From: Pectobacterium zantedeschiae
Lineage (GTDB): Bacteria > Pseudomonadota > Gammaproteobacteria > Enterobacterales > Enterobacteriaceae
Length of the DNA: 64,000 bases
Direction: 5' to 3'
Assembly (NCBI RefSeq): GCF_004137795.1
Contig: NZ_NWTM01000003.1
Coordinates: 62,001-126,000 of the forward strand
The position numbers were made by a program, and so were the translations under genes. Positions 7,270 through 17,480 of this stretch are shown piece by piece (the first letter of the stretch is position 1; each line of letters starts with the position of its first letter). The notes under the pieces are model-generated. The model was not told the DNA's origin. It was given only the letters and a program-made list of their open reading frames with translations, and did not search any database.

Positions 7270-9444
7270 ATGAAAGGAGTAACGCTGCTGGCTGGCGTAC
7301 TGACCGCATTAATGAGCAGTCAGGCATTCAGTTCCAGCGATGGAGTGTGCGGCTTTTCCGACTCGGAATGTGGCGTATCCGCCCTACCCTATTTGCAGCC
7401 AGGCAACGACACACGTGCTAACCTGATGCTGCTGCAAAGCCGTCTCCACAACATGTCGCTTCCGTTACCCCATCCTTTACCCGATCAAACGCGTTCACGT
7501 ATCGACCCTTTCACGGCCTACCGGGTAATGGGGATTGCGGCCACGGAAATACCTCAGACATCAGAGGCAGGAGAAGACGTCACGGCTGATGCACCTTATC
7601 TCTCGACGCTCAACAAAGCGAAGCAACTGAACCTTCCTTTGTCCATTCAGAGCACGCTCTCCACGTTTTCACCTGACGACAACGAAGGACGGCATATTTC
7701 CAATGCGCTCTCCACATTGGAAGCGTTTTTTGACGTCCTGTTGGCAGACAAACAGCTCACCGAGGAGCAGCGCACGCTGCTGGCACACCAGCGGGTGAAC
7801 CTCCTCAATCCACTGTATACCAAAGAGGCGCTGAACGAGGGTCTTGCAAGACTGCCGGACGCAGGGCATGCCGGCGCACTTATGCAATATTTGTTCGCGG
7901 TTCTGGCGTTCTATCAGGGTCACTTTGATGAGGCGGAAAGCGGTTTTCAGGCGTTGGTATCATCACCACAGCCCTGGGTAGCCGAAACTTCACGCTATAT
8001 GCTGATTCGCGTGGCAATCAATAAAGCCATGGAGAACGCGCTTGATGAATACAACATGTTCGATGCCAGCAAAGCCGATAAGGCTGCTGCACAGCTGGCT
8101 ATTCAGCATATTGGCGACTATCTGAAACAGTATCCAGACGGGCAATACATCGAGTCCGCTAACGGACTGTATCGCCGTGCTTACTGGATAATGGACGATG
8201 TGAATGCCCTAGCGAAAACGTACCAACATGAGCTGGACAACACCTCCGACGTCGAAGCCCTGCTTGAGTTGAGTGATGAGATCGACAACAAGCTGCTGGA
8301 AAATAGGCTGTTCACCAGCGCACCGGGCAGCGCGCCGTTGACGATGGTGCAAGATCTCAAGCGTTTGCGTTCCGATGAGGGATGGATGGCATTACCCGCA
8401 TTATCCACCGATGAGCTGGCCGCGCAGAAACCGCTGTTTGAGCAAGACAATATGAAGGAAGCATTCAGCTACCTTCAGGCAGCACAGCTGTTTTATGGTC
8501 AAAATGATTACACTGCCGTGGTTAACAGCGTTCCTGCAACACAGACGAACGACCTGACAGATACCGTGCGTTTCAGCCTGCAAGTATTACGCGGTCGAGC
8601 ACTGGTGCGTTTGGAGCGCTGGGATGAAGCCGAGGCGCACTGGCGCCAGCTGTTAACACGCAATATGGGATATAGCCAAAATCAGTTCCTACAGCTGGCA
8701 CTGGCGGAAACGTTGGTCAAAGCGGGACACCCGGAGCGTATCTTTGCCGCCGACAGCCCAGTGAAGAATCTTCGTTTTCGTTCTGCGGTGCTGAAAACCA
8801 GCGCCAACGCCGATCTGCTCCGTCAGCAAACTGGCTCACAGCAAACCCATGAAGAACGAGCTATCGCGCTGCATACGCTGTTAACCAAATCGTTGACCCA
8901 CGGTGATTACGCCAGCTATCTCAAAGATGTTCAGTTGAGAAAAGACATCGCGCCGCTGGTCAGCAGCGAAAATCAAAGCTGGAATCAGGAAGACCTAACA
9001 GCCTTTGATTGGGATGGCAGCGACACCGAGGAAGGCTACCAATGTCCGGTACTGGATAATGTGGTCACGACGCTGAATCAACGTCCCAATGACGCCCGTG
9101 CAATTAACTGCCTCGGCGAGTTTTTCCTACGCACCAATAACAGCGTGGGTTTCGACTGGGGTGAAAGCAGCATGTTGAGCGGACTCACCAACGCGCCAAC
9201 GCAATTCGTCGGCACCGAATATAACCGGCTGGATGGTTATATGAAGGTGATTGCCGATCCGAAAGCGCCACCGGAAGACAAAACCTATGCCCTGTATCGC
9301 GCAGTCTACTGCTATGCACCGAGTGGCTATAACGACTGCGGTCCACAGGAAATCAGCAAGGCAACCCGCAAAGCCTGGTTTACTCAACTGAAAACCAAAT
9401 ACAAAGGCAGCGTGTGGGCAGACAAGCTCGATTATTACTGGTAA
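7270..9444 (+). CDS. Exported TPR-like protein of unknown function
   Basis: 724 residues with a signal peptide (MKGVTLLAGVLTALMSSQAF, probable cleavage after SQA or FSS). The mature N-terminus is Cys-containing (VCGFSDSECG). The body is almost wholly alpha-helical with TPR-like pairs, for example LMQYLFAVLAFYQGHFDEAE near residue 210 and LRGRALVRLERWDEAEAHW near 440. More Cys lie near the C-terminus (YQCPVLD, INCLGEFF, YCYAPSGYNDCG), suggesting disulfides and a periplasmic or surface location. It is not a family I can name. The next gene overlaps by 31 bases, so the two form one unit. GAAGGATACTAACC before the ATG gives a ribosome binding site. Confidence 0.75.
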   Translation: MKGVTLLAGVLTALMSSQAFSSSDGVCGFSDSECGVSALPYLQPGNDTRANLMLLQSRLHNMSLPLPHPLPDQTRSRIDPFTAYRVMGIAATEIPQTSEAGEDVTADAPYLSTLNKAKQLNLPLSIQSTLSTFSPDDNEGRHISNALSTLEAFFDVLLADKQLTEEQRTLLAHQRVNLLNPLYTKEALNEGLARLPDAGHAGALMQYLFAVLAFYQGHFDEAESGFQALVSSPQPWVAETSRYMLIRVAINKAMENALDEYNMFDASKADKAAAQLAIQHIGDYLKQYPDGQYIESANGLYRRAYWIMDDVNALAKTYQHELDNTSDVEALLELSDEIDNKLLENRLFTSAPGSAPLTMVQDLKRLRSDEGWMALPALSTDELAAQKPLFEQDNMKEAFSYLQAAQLFYGQNDYTAVVNSVPATQTNDLTDTVRFSLQVLRGRALVRLERWDEAEAHWRQLLTRNMGYSQNQFLQLALAETLVKAGHPERIFAADSPVKNLRFRSAVLKTSANADLLRQQTGSQQTHEERAIALHTLLTKSLTHGDYASYLKDVQLRKDIAPLVSSENQSWNQEDLTAFDWDGSDTEEGYQCPVLDNVVTTLNQRPNDARAINCLGEFFLRTNNSVGFDWGESSMLSGLTNAPTQFVGTEYNRLDGYMKVIADPKAPPEDKTYALYRAVYCYAPSGYNDCGPQEISKATRKAWFTQLKTKYKGSVWADKLDYYW

Positions 9445-10223
9445 CGCCATTAATGGTGCTGGCAGGCCTGCTCTCGTTCTGTACGCAGGCCATTTCCGTT
9501 AACGCCGAACCTTCAACCGTCAACGCGGCACATCCCGTCGTCGATGCAACACACTATCAGGATTTCTGGCTGTGGGCGGCCGTGCGACCACAGCCGATCC
9601 TACATCAGGCACAGACGCTGTACCTGCATCAGGGAGAAATCGCCCGCCGTCAGGGCAAGGTCGTTTTCCTGCGTCAGGGGATTCCCCCCAGCCAACTGCG
9701 CGTTAACCGCATCTGGCTGGCTTTCCGTATGACCACGCTGGAGCTTTCCGATCGCCACCTGAACCGGATGCTAAAGTTACGGGAAAAGTGGCAGCGCCAC
9801 GGTAATCACGTTGCCGGCATTCAGATCGATTTTGACGCGAAAAGCTATCAGTTAGCTGGCTATGTCGCATTTTTGACGCAATTGCGCGAGCGTTTACCCG
9901 AAGATTGTCAGCTCAGCATTACCGGGTTGCTCGATTGGTCGAAAACGGGGGATGTCACCGCGTTGAATCGCTTGCAGGGCAAGCTAGATGAGGTAGTGGT
10001 GCAAACCTATCAAGGGCGCAACACCATTACCAACTACGCCGAGTACCTGCCTGCCCTGATGAAGCTAACGCTTCCTTTCCGGCTAGGGCTGGTACAAAAC
10101 GGCAAGTGGGAACAACAGTGGCAGCAGCGCCTTGCCACTTCACCCTATTATCGCGGAGAAGTGGTGTTTTTGGTGAACCCGCCCACGAAGAAATCGCTAT
10201 CGCACAGCAGTAAAGCTGAGTGA
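9414..10223 (+). CDS. Exported DUF3142-type protein
   Basis: 269 residues from GTG 9414, preceded by AAAGG at a six-base spacing. ATG 9453 is an alternative. A basic N-terminus plus a hydrophobic stretch (LLLVTPLMVLAGLLSF) looks like a signal peptide. The body resembles DUF3142 proteins: DFWLWAAVRPQ at the start of the domain, IQIDFDAKSYQLAGY in the middle, then LSITGLLDW, VVVQTYQG and FRLGLVQNG. The strand order and the acidic IDFD motif suggest a TIM-barrel fold related to glycoside hydrolases, but no enzymatic role is established. It overlaps the TPR gene by 31 bases and so is coupled to it. Confidence 0.72.
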   Translation: MGRQARLLLVTPLMVLAGLLSFCTQAISVNAEPSTVNAAHPVVDATHYQDFWLWAAVRPQPILHQAQTLYLHQGEIARRQGKVVFLRQGIPPSQLRVNRIWLAFRMTTLELSDRHLNRMLKLREKWQRHGNHVAGIQIDFDAKSYQLAGYVAFLTQLRERLPEDCQLSITGLLDWSKTGDVTALNRLQGKLDEVVVQTYQGRNTITNYAEYLPALMKLTLPFRLGLVQNGKWEQQWQQRLATSPYYRGEVVFLVNPPTKKSLSHSSKAE

Positions 10224-10243
10224 CTATATGTAACTACAGATAA

Positions 10244-10708
10244 TTACAGGCAACCGCCGAAGCCATTTTGCCGCCAGGCTTCATAGCTGATGATCGCCAC
10301 CGCATTCGACAGATTCAGGCTGCGATTGTTGGACTGCATGGGGATGCGGATACGGAAATCCGACTCAAAGCCGTTGCGAATCTCGTCTGGCAGGCCGGAC
10401 GTTTCCGATCCAAACAGCAAGACATCACCTGGTTGATAGGCTGGCTGGTCATAGGGGCGGCTGCCTTTGGTGGTACAGGCGAAGATGCGTTTGCCAGGAA
10501 CCGCGGCCAGAAAATCCTGATAATTTTTATGACGGCTGACGTTCGCCAGATCGTGATAATCCAGCCCCGCACGGCGTAGTTTTTTCTCTTCAAAATCAAA
10601 CCCCAGCGGTTCAATCAAATGAAGCGTACAGCCGTTGTTAGCCGCCAGGCGGATAATATTGCCGGTGTTTGGTGCAATTTGAGGCTCATAGAGCGCGATA
10701 TGGAACAT
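10244..10708 (-). CDS. trmL: tRNA (cytidine/uridine-34 2'-O)-methyltransferase TrmL
   Basis: SPOUT-class methyltransferase that 2'-O-methylates the wobble nucleotide of two leucine tRNA isoacceptors using S-adenosylmethionine. The 154 residues begin [20 protein letters not shown]. They contain the knot signatures [11 protein letters not shown] (about residue 100) and IPM followed by [14 protein letters not shown] near the C-terminus. Length matches E. coli TrmL (YibK). It is convergent with the DUF3142 gene, with 20 bases between stops. Confidence 0.95.
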   Translation of the reverse strand: MFHIALYEPQIAPNTGNIIRLAANNGCTLHLIEPLGFDFEEKKLRRAGLDYHDLANVSRHKNYQDFLAAVPGKRIFACTTKGSRPYDQPAYQPGDVLLFGSETSGLPDEIRNGFESDFRIRIPMQSNNRSLNLSNAVAIISYEAWRQNGFGGCL

Positions 10709-10903
10709 GAGATAGCGTTAACCATGAAGAAAAATTCCGCCGCAGTATAGCGCATTCCCATCACGTGCCCAAAAGCAAGGCGCACAGGAATGCGGATTAC
10801 TCTGCACGACGTTTTCATCCACAGCGATTACACTTAATGAAACACATCAGGAAAGTATGCTGATGAAAACACGATACGGGCATACAGCCTGTGTGGAGGT
10901 TTA

Positions 10904-11194
10904 ATGAAACACCCTAAGACATTATTAGCCTGTGCCGCTCTGTTCTGCCTGCCACTTCTGGCGAGCGCCAATACAACGCAAGCGCCCACGCCTCAGCAGC
11001 AGTTTGAAAGTGGTATCAGCAGTCAGAAACAGTTGCAGCAGAATATGCAGCAAAGCCAGAAGTTGCAGCAACAGCAGTTGAATCAGCAACTTCAGCAGCG
11101 TAATCAGCAGTTGCAACAACAACGCCAACAACAGCTACAGAAAGATTTACAGCGGTCGCAGAGAACCCCACCGCCAGCTCAACAGAACCCCTGA
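10904..11194 (+). CDS. Small exported Gln-rich protein, YhhA/DUF2756-like
   Basis: 96 residues with a signal peptide (MKHPKTLLACAALFCLPLLASA) followed by a mature region dominated by Gln (repeated QLQQ, QQRQQQ and LQQ units), probably a long amphipathic helix or disordered segment. In E. coli the Gln-rich periplasmic protein YhhA lies beside ugpQ, and here this gene sits one gene away from ugpQ. The assignment therefore rests on composition plus context, since low-complexity sequence aligns poorly. GTGGAGG before the ATG is a strong ribosome binding site. Function unknown. Confidence 0.72.
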   Translation: MKHPKTLLACAALFCLPLLASANTTQAPTPQQQFESGISSQKQLQQNMQQSQKLQQQQLNQQLQQRNQQLQQQRQQQLQKDLQRSQRTPPPAQQNP

Positions 11195-11207
11195 GGCTGC
11201 TGCGGCC

Positions 11208-12164
11208 TTATAACCGCACTCCCATCAGCGTCAGAATCAACGGCGTGGTTAATGCCGCCATTGCCGTTGATAGCAACAGACTCGATGCCACCGGGCCGCC
11301 CAGCACACCAAACTGGCGCGACATCAGATAGACGTTGACGCCCACGGCCATTGACCCTAGCAGCACGACCGCACGCGTCTCCATTTCCGGCAGGCCGAGT
11401 GCGACAGCAATCCCCCAGATCACCAGTGGTTGAACCAGCAGCTTAATGGTACAAATCGCCGTGCTAATCTGCCAGCCGTCACGCACGCGGTATTCCGCCA
11501 ACCCCATCCCCAACGCCACCAGCGACAGCGGAGCAGCAATCTGCCCCAGCATGGCAAGCGGCTGATCGACATACGAAGGCAGCGGTAGACCAGTCAGGCT
11601 GAATACCGTACCGGACAGAATGCCAATAATCAGCGGGTTCTTCAGCACGCCTAGTGCAGTTTTGGTAAAGCCCTGTAGCGACAGCGCACCGTTACGCGCC
11701 CATTCCACCGACACCGTTACCAGCGTCCACAAAATAAGCCCGTTAAACACCACCACCAGCGCGACGGATGGGATCGCCTCTTCACCCAACATCAGCGTGG
11801 CAATCGGCAACCCCAGCATCACGTTGTTGGAGAAGATGCCGCTCAGCGCAAACAACGAACCGGATACGCCATCGAGATGAAAGACCTTACGCGCCACAAT
11901 GCGACCGAGGACAAACACCAGCAGGCAACCGCCGAAAAAGGCGATCAGCAGCCGGGCATCCACCACCGGGCGTGTGGAGAAATCCGACATCAGGCGGAAT
12001 AGCATCGCAGGCATTGCCACGGAGAAGACAAAGCGCGTCATGCCGTCGGTGACGGTGGTCGGCCATTTACCGTAGCGAATCAGGCTATAGCCGAGCGCGA
12101 TAAGAACAAAAAGGGGTAACGACAGAAAAATCTGGTGCCAAAGCGAAACAATAAATGCGGGCAT
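11208..12164 (-). CDS. AEC-family (auxin efflux carrier-type) permease
   Basis: 318-residue integral membrane protein with about ten hydrophobic helices arranged as two halves. Helix-breaking motifs typical of the AEC family are visible: SGIFSNNVMLGLPIA in the first half and LGSMAVGVNVYLMSRQFG in the second. Enterobacterial relatives include YfdV and malonate or small-organic-anion carriers. The substrate cannot be read from the sequence. It sits between the YhhA-like gene and ugpQ, an insertion relative to E. coli, and is transcribed towards the former. Confidence 0.82.
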   Translation of the reverse strand: MPAFIVSLWHQIFLSLPLFVLIALGYSLIRYGKWPTTVTDGMTRFVFSVAMPAMLFRLMSDFSTRPVVDARLLIAFFGGCLLVFVLGRIVARKVFHLDGVSGSLFALSGIFSNNVMLGLPIATLMLGEEAIPSVALVVVFNGLILWTLVTVSVEWARNGALSLQGFTKTALGVLKNPLIIGILSGTVFSLTGLPLPSYVDQPLAMLGQIAAPLSLVALGMGLAEYRVRDGWQISTAICTIKLLVQPLVIWGIAVALGLPEMETRAVVLLGSMAVGVNVYLMSRQFGVLGGPVASSLLLSTAMAALTTPLILTLMGVRL

Positions 12165-12239
12165 GAAGCCTCTTCCTTATTACCGGCACCGAGTCAGCAA
12201 GAGGCTCCACCGCAATAAAGACAATGCGGGTTGCAAACT

Positions 12240-12989
12240 TCAGCCGGTCGCGAAGCTTGCCCCAATTAAATCTATCCGGTCAGTACAGATACAGTCAACG
12301 CCCCAATCCAGCAAAGTTTGCGCGCGATCGGGTTGGTTAACGGTATAAACCAGAATGCGTAAACCCGCCGCTTTCAGTTCCGCGACACGTTCTGCGGTCA
12401 GCAGTTGGTGATTCAAATGGATGGACACACATCCCAGACGCTGCGTTAACGCCAGCCACTCCTCTTCCCATTCATCCAGCAACAGCCCACGCGGCAGTTC
12501 CGGTGCGGCCTGCTGCGCCGCTTCCAGGGCTTCGATAGAGAACGAGGACAGCAGCGGCGCGATCGGGTGCTCAGCCCATAGCTGACGCGCCGCCAGTGCA
12601 ATCACGCGCCCAGTTTCGGTTTCATATCCGGTGGTGGGTTTAATCTCAATGTTGGCCGCCATGCCGTACTGCACGCAGCGTTTGGCTACTTCCGATAACA
12701 GCGGCAGGCGTTCACCGACAAATTTATGACCGTACCAGCCGCCGACATCCAGCCCGACCAGTTTGTCCCACGGCAACGCTCCCGCAATCCCCCAGCCATT
12801 GCTGGTACGCTCAAGCGTGTCGTCGTGTAAGAGGAAGATCTGGCCGTCCTGCGACAGCTTAGCGTCAAACTCGATCATCTTGTGACCGAGGCTGGCACCC
12901 ACATCAATCGCCGCCAGCGTGTTTTCCGGTGCTAATGAACCGCCGCCGCGATGGGCGACAATGGTCGGGTAAGGCCAGATTGTTTCCAT
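12240..12989 (-). CDS. ugpQ: Cytoplasmic glycerophosphodiester phosphodiesterase UgpQ
   Basis: Hydrolyses imported glycerophosphodiesters to sn-glycerol 3-phosphate and an alcohol. The 249-residue TIM-barrel protein shows the GDPD signature: [15 protein letters not shown] at the N-terminus (catalytic His and Arg), [23 protein letters not shown] with the second catalytic His, and NIEIKP. No signal peptide is present, consistent with the cytoplasmic form. The start overlaps the ugpC stop by one base, and it is the last gene of ugpBAECQ. Confidence 0.95.
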   Translation of the reverse strand: METIWPYPTIVAHRGGGSLAPENTLAAIDVGASLGHKMIEFDAKLSQDGQIFLLHDDTLERTSNGWGIAGALPWDKLVGLDVGGWYGHKFVGERLPLLSEVAKRCVQYGMAANIEIKPTTGYETETGRVIALAARQLWAEHPIAPLLSSFSIEALEAAQQAAPELPRGLLLDEWEEEWLALTQRLGCVSIHLNHQLLTAERVAELKAAGLRILVYTVNQPDRAQTLLDWGVDCICTDRIDLIGASFATG

Positions 12990-14062
12990 TATTCCATCCG
13001 TAATCCGCTTTGCGAATCAAACAGGTGCCATGATGACGTCGGCAAATGCAGCCAGAGCGTCGAGCCGATGGCGGGACAGTGCTCGTAAGATAGCCGTGCA
13101 ATCACGTTTTGCCCGCTCCACTTACCGTGCGCCAAATTGTCCGCGCCCAGCAGTTCGAGTGTTGAGATCTGCAACGGGATACCACCGGTTTCGCGCGTCG
13201 CCAGCTGAATATGCTCCGGCCGCACCCCCAGCGTCAATGCTTTACCGCGCCATTGAGGTTTCGGTTCAGGTAGTGCCAGCGCGATATCTTCACCAATTTC
13301 AAAGCGGCAGCCGTCATCACTAATGCGCCCCGCCCACAGGTTCATAGCCGGTGAGCCAATAAAGCTGGCAACGAACAGCGACGCTGGACGGCGGTAAATA
13401 TCAGACGGCGCACCGATTTGTTCAGCAATACCTTTATTCATCACGATGACGCGCTGCGCCAGCGTCATGGCTTCAACCTGATCGTGCGTTACGTACAGGC
13501 TGGTAGTTTTCAGGCGCTGGTGCAGCTGCTGCAATTCCAGACGCATTTGTACGCGCAGTTTGGCATCCAGATTCGACAGTGGCTCATCAAACAAAAACAC
13601 TGCCGGTTCACGCACAATCGCCCGTCCCATCGCCACACGCTGACGCTGGCCGCCCGACAATTCACGTGGCTTGCGTTGTAGCAGCGGCATCAGTTCCAGA
13701 ATACGCGCGGCGTCTTCCACGCGCTCACGAATCTGCGCCTTACCGAAGCCACGGATTTTCAGGCCGTAAGCCATATTGTCGAACACGTTCATGTGCGGAT
13801 AAAGCGCATAGTTCTGGAACACCATCGCAATTCCGCGATCTTTCGGTTCCAGATCGGTGACCCGCTGGTTATCAATATAGATATCGCCGCTGGTGGTGCG
13901 CTCAAGACCTGCCACCATGCGAAGCAGCGTCGATTTACCGCAGCCCGACGGCCCTACCATTACCACGAATTCGCCGTCCGCGACGTCCAGATCGATGGGT
14001 TGGATAATCTGTGTTTTGCCATCGTAGGACTTGGTGACGGCCTGAAGTTTTAAACATGCCAT
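12989..14062 (-). CDS. ugpC: sn-glycerol-3-phosphate ABC transporter ATPase UgpC
   Basis: Energising subunit of the Ugp importer, 357 residues, MalK-like. The nucleotide-binding domain has Walker [10 protein letters not shown] (near residue 37), the ABC signature LSGGQRQR, Walker B VFLFDEP and the switch His in [12 protein letters not shown]-terminal OB-type regulatory domain (about 240-357) follows, with [10 protein letters not shown]. It is expected to associate with UgpA and UgpE at the inner membrane. Position between ugpE and ugpQ matches the E. coli operon. Confidence 0.97.
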   Translation of the reverse strand: MACLKLQAVTKSYDGKTQIIQPIDLDVADGEFVVMVGPSGCGKSTLLRMVAGLERTTSGDIYIDNQRVTDLEPKDRGIAMVFQNYALYPHMNVFDNMAYGLKIRGFGKAQIRERVEDAARILELMPLLQRKPRELSGGQRQRVAMGRAIVREPAVFLFDEPLSNLDAKLRVQMRLELQQLHQRLKTTSLYVTHDQVEAMTLAQRVIVMNKGIAEQIGAPSDIYRRPASLFVASFIGSPAMNLWAGRISDDGCRFEIGEDIALALPEPKPQWRGKALTLGVRPEHIQLATRETGGIPLQISTLELLGADNLAHGKWSGQNVIARLSYEHCPAIGSTLWLHLPTSSWHLFDSQSGLRME

Positions 14063-14087
14063 AAGCGTTTCCGAAATTCGTCTCGAT

Positions 14088-14933
14088 TTATTTTTCGCTG
14101 TCGACCAGACCGCGAACGAACCAGCGCTGCATTAGTAGCACGACCAGCAGCGGCGGCAGCATCGTCAACAGCATCGCAGCCATCACCTGATTCCATTGGG
14201 TTGCACCATCACCGGAGGCAATCATGCTTTTAATCCCAGCAACAGCGGTACCCAGATTGGCATCGCTAACAATCAGCAACGGCCACAGATACTGGTTCCA
14301 GCCGTAAATGAACGTGATCACGAACAGCGCAGCCAGGTTGGTCTTCGACAGCGGTAACACCATGTCAAAGAAGAAGCGCATCGGGCTGGCACCGTCGATA
14401 CGCGCCGCTTCCATCAGTTCATCCGGCAGCGTCATAAAGAACTGGCGAAACAGGAAAGTGGCGGTCGCCGACGCCATCAGCGGCAGCGTTAAACCGGTGT
14501 AGCTATCCATCATGTCCAGCCGCGCGATTACTTCCACAGTAGGGAAAATACGCACTTCCACCGGCAGCATCAGCGTCAGGAAAATCATCCAGAAGAACAG
14601 ACTGCGCAGTGGAAAACGGAAATAGACAATGGCATAAGCGGACAGGATCGATACCGTGATTTTGCCTACCGTGATCGCCAGCGCCATCACGAAGCTGTTG
14701 AGTAGCATCAGTCCGAACGGTGTAGTGTTGTTGCCTGCACCATGCAGCCAGATATAACGCAGGTTTTCCCACAGGTGAGAACCGGGGATGAGCGTCATCG
14801 GTGCCTGAAAAACCTCCTGATTATCCAGCGTGGCGGCCACAAACCCCACATACAGCGGGAACAAGACGGCAAGGATGCCGACGATCAGCATGACGTGGCT
14901 GAAAATATCTAATCCGCGACGATTTTCTATCAT
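14088..14933 (-). CDS. ugpE: sn-glycerol-3-phosphate ABC transporter permease UgpE
   Basis: Second membrane permease of the Ugp importer, 281 residues with six predicted helices. The EAA loop that docks on UgpC is visible as [23 protein letters not shown] near residue 195. Its start overlaps the end of ugpA by four bases, so the two permeases are translationally coupled. Length and order match E. coli. Confidence 0.96.
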   Translation of the reverse strand: MIENRRGLDIFSHVMLIVGILAVLFPLYVGFVAATLDNQEVFQAPMTLIPGSHLWENLRYIWLHGAGNNTTPFGLMLLNSFVMALAITVGKITVSILSAYAIVYFRFPLRSLFFWMIFLTLMLPVEVRIFPTVEVIARLDMMDSYTGLTLPLMASATATFLFRQFFMTLPDELMEAARIDGASPMRFFFDMVLPLSKTNLAALFVITFIYGWNQYLWPLLIVSDANLGTAVAGIKSMIASGDGATQWNQVMAAMLLTMLPPLLVVLLMQRWFVRGLVDSEK

Positions 14934-15817
14934 TGATAATTCACCTTCCGCTCAACAAAACGGAACTGAATAATGGTCAGCCCGATAACCAGTATCATCA
15001 GTACCACCGATTGCGCGGCCGAACTGGACAGATCCAGCCCTGCAAAGCCTTCGCGATAAATCTTATAGATCAGCGTAGTTGTCGACTGTACCGGCCCGCC
15101 TGCCGTCGCAGCATCGATAATCGGAAAGGTATCGAAAAAGGCATACACCAGATTGACCACCAGCAAGAAGAAGCTCACTGGTGAGATCATCGGCAGCACC
15201 AGATTGAAAAACCGCCGCACCGGCCCTGCACCATCAATCGCGCCCGCTTCCACCAGCGAACGGGGGATCGATTGCAACGCGGCCAGAAAGAACAGGAAGT
15301 TATAGCTAATCTGTTTCCACACCGACGCCAGTACGACTAAAAACATCGCCTGCCCGCTGTTCTGCGCATGATTCCACGTATAGCCCAGCAGCCCGAGAAA
15401 ATGGGTAATCAGCCCGAGTCCTGGGTTAAACAGAAACATCCACAATATGGCAGCGACAGCGGGTGCCACAGCATAGGGTAGGATGATTAACGTCTGATAC
15501 AGGCGGCTGGCACGAATGACATAGTCAACCAGCGCGGCCAGAAAGAGTGAAATCAGCATGCCAAACCCGGCTACCAGAAAGCTGAATATCAGCGTGGTAT
15601 AAAACGAATCGAGGTAGTAGGGGTTATTGAACAGCTGTCTGAAGTTTTCCATGCCGACAAATTCGCTGGATAGCCCAAACGGATCCAGATTCTGCACCGA
15701 ATACCACAGCGCCTGACCAGCAGGCCAGATAAAGAAAATCACGGTAATCAGCAGTTGAGGCAACACCAGCACATAAGGCAACCAACTGCTGCGAAATACG
15801 GGGCGGGATGATGTCAT
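14930..15817 (-). CDS. ugpA: sn-glycerol-3-phosphate ABC transporter permease UgpA
   Basis: First permease of the Ugp importer, 295 residues with six predicted helices and the EAA loop [23 protein letters not shown]. The start at 15817 gives [15 protein letters not shown], matching the E. coli N-terminus and length, and has GAG seven bases upstream. An ATG four codons earlier lacks a ribosome binding site. It follows ugpB after a gap of about 70 bases. Confidence 0.95.
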   Translation of the reverse strand: MTSSRPVFRSSWLPYVLVLPQLLITVIFFIWPAGQALWYSVQNLDPFGLSSEFVGMENFRQLFNNPYYLDSFYTTLIFSFLVAGFGMLISLFLAALVDYVIRASRLYQTLIILPYAVAPAVAAILWMFLFNPGLGLITHFLGLLGYTWNHAQNSGQAMFLVVLASVWKQISYNFLFFLAALQSIPRSLVEAGAIDGAGPVRRFFNLVLPMISPVSFFLLVVNLVYAFFDTFPIIDAATAGGPVQSTTTLIYKIYREGFAGLDLSSSAAQSVVLMILVIGLTIIQFRFVERKVNYQ

Positions 15818-15889
15818 GCGGTAACTCATTGCAAACAGAAAAGAAACAGGCCGATTCCCTTCGGCCCGGTATTACTCAACAACAGCGTA

Positions 15890-17224
15890 TTACTTCGTTG
15901 ACTGCTCGAAGCGACGCAGCAGCGCGTTACCGCGTTCTACCGCACTATCCAACGCCTGTTGAGGCGTCTTCTTACCTGTCCATACGCTTTCTAATTCTTC
16001 ATCCACGACGGTACGAATTTGCGGCATATTGCCCAAACGCAGACCTTTGGTGAACGGCAATGGTGGCTTGTTCAGCATCTGACGCGTAGCGATATCCGCA
16101 CCTGGATTTTTCTCGTAGAAACCCTGCTTCTGCGTCAGCTCATACGCCGCAGTAGTGATCGGCAGGTAACCCGTTTTCTGGTGCCATTCAGCGGCATTTT
16201 CTGGCTTCGCCAGGAATTGCATAAACTCAGCAACACCCTTGTAAGTCGCGGCATCTTTACCACCCATAACCCACAGGCTGGCTCCACCGATAATGGCGTT
16301 CTGCGGCGCGCCTTTTGCATCGGCATCATACGGCATCATACCGACACCATAGTTGAACTTGGCATGCTCCCGGATGTTCGCCAGCGAGCCAGAAGACGCA
16401 GTCGTCATAGCACATTCACCGTTGTAGAACTTCTCGGTCGGCTCATCCTTGCGCCCGAAGTAGGTGAAATCACCCTTCTTGTTCATGTCCTGCAACAGCT
16501 GAATGTGTTTGACCTGAGTAGGTTTATTGAATTCCAGTACCGCATCAGTACCGTCAAAACCGTTATTCTTGGTCGCCACAGGCAGACCGTTCCAGGCGCT
16601 GAAGTTTTCAATCTGAATCCAACCCTGCCAGCCGCTGGCGTAGCCACACTTCATCCCGGCTGCGCGCAGTTTGGCGGTGTAGTCAGCCATCTGCTGCCAG
16701 GTTTTCGGCGGCTGCTCGGGATCTAAACCGGCTTTCTTAAAGGCATCTTTGTTGTAATACAGCACAGGGGTCGAGCTGTTAAACGGCTGCGACAGCAGGT
16801 GACCACTCTTCGCATCGGTGTAATAACCGGAGACCGTCGGCACGAATACCGACTCATCGAAATTAATGCCAGCGTCTTTGAAGACTTCATAAACAGGCTT
16901 GATGGCTTTACTTGCCATCATGGTGGCAGTCCCTACTTCATAGACCTGCAAAATAGCGGGTGCATTCCCAGCGCGATAGGCCGCAATCCCGGCAGCCAGG
17001 TTCTGTTCGTAGTTACCTTTGTATACCGGTACAATTTTTACGTCGCTGTGTTCTTTATTAAAACGGTCAGCCAGAGAATTCACTTCTTTCCCTAACTCGC
17101 CTTCCATAGAATGCCAAAAAGGAATTTCTGTCGCGGCCTGCGCACCGGCGCTCATCAGCGCGAATGCCACACACGCCGCTGCGGTGCGAATAGCATGTGT
17201 TTTACGAATTGTGTTGTTGAACAT
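15890..17224 (-). CDS. ugpB: Periplasmic sn-glycerol-3-phosphate-binding protein UgpB
   Basis: Solute-binding protein that delivers glycerol 3-phosphate and glycerophosphodiesters to UgpAE. The 444 residues begin with a signal peptide ending SAGAQA, and the mature protein starts [17 protein letters not shown]. Conserved segments include [32 protein letters not shown], and GGASLWVM, with [12 protein letters not shown] near the C-terminus. The start at 17224 has AGGAGA upstream; the TTG at 17239 is rejected. It is the first gene of the operon and is preceded by PHO-box repeats, so PhoB control is expected. Confidence 0.97.
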   Translation of the reverse strand: MFNNTIRKTHAIRTAAACVAFALMSAGAQAATEIPFWHSMEGELGKEVNSLADRFNKEHSDVKIVPVYKGNYEQNLAAGIAAYRAGNAPAILQVYEVGTATMMASKAIKPVYEVFKDAGINFDESVFVPTVSGYYTDAKSGHLLSQPFNSSTPVLYYNKDAFKKAGLDPEQPPKTWQQMADYTAKLRAAGMKCGYASGWQGWIQIENFSAWNGLPVATKNNGFDGTDAVLEFNKPTQVKHIQLLQDMNKKGDFTYFGRKDEPTEKFYNGECAMTTASSGSLANIREHAKFNYGVGMMPYDADAKGAPQNAIIGGASLWVMGGKDAATYKGVAEFMQFLAKPENAAEWHQKTGYLPITTAAYELTQKQGFYEKNPGADIATRQMLNKPPLPFTKGLRLGNMPQIRTVVDEELESVWTGKKTPQQALDSAVERGNALLRRFEQSTK

Positions 17225-17299
17225 GCCTGTCTCCTGCAATCAATTAAGTTCGCCATCATCACGGCGTTTTTTATGCGAAGGTAAACATGACACGGGCGC

Positions 17300-17339
17300 A
17301 TGACAGAAAAATAACTGGAAGATGACGGGAAAGTGACAA
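17300..17339 (-). promoter_or_regulatory. Tandem PHO boxes upstream of ugpB
   Basis: Read towards ugpB, four 7-mers stand 11 bases apart: TTGTCAC, CCGTCAT, CAGTTAT and CTGTCAT, each separated by four bases. This is the PhoB half-site array (consensus CTGTCAT-N4-CTGTCAT) in two consecutive boxes. E. coli ugpB is also PhoB-activated. Binding here is inferred from the pattern. Confidence 0.82.
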
Positions 17340-17480
17340 AGATAGGAGAGGCATAAGTAAAGAAGTCGCTTATCCTACAGTAAATAGATTTTACAGGTTT
17401 TCACTACACATGGACGACGACAGGTGTCATAAGTGGAAAGCTACGTATCTATTCAAACGCACTGGCTACTCCGATCAGGG

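Noticed and set aside
9453-10223. ATG 9453 as the start of the DUF3142-type gene
   Set aside because: GTG 9414 has AAAGG at good spacing and gives a basic signal-peptide N-terminus; the ATG start remains possible but is less favoured.
16019-16726. 235-residue plus-strand frame antisense to ugpB
   Set aside because: Shadow of ugpB, no ribosome binding site or domain.
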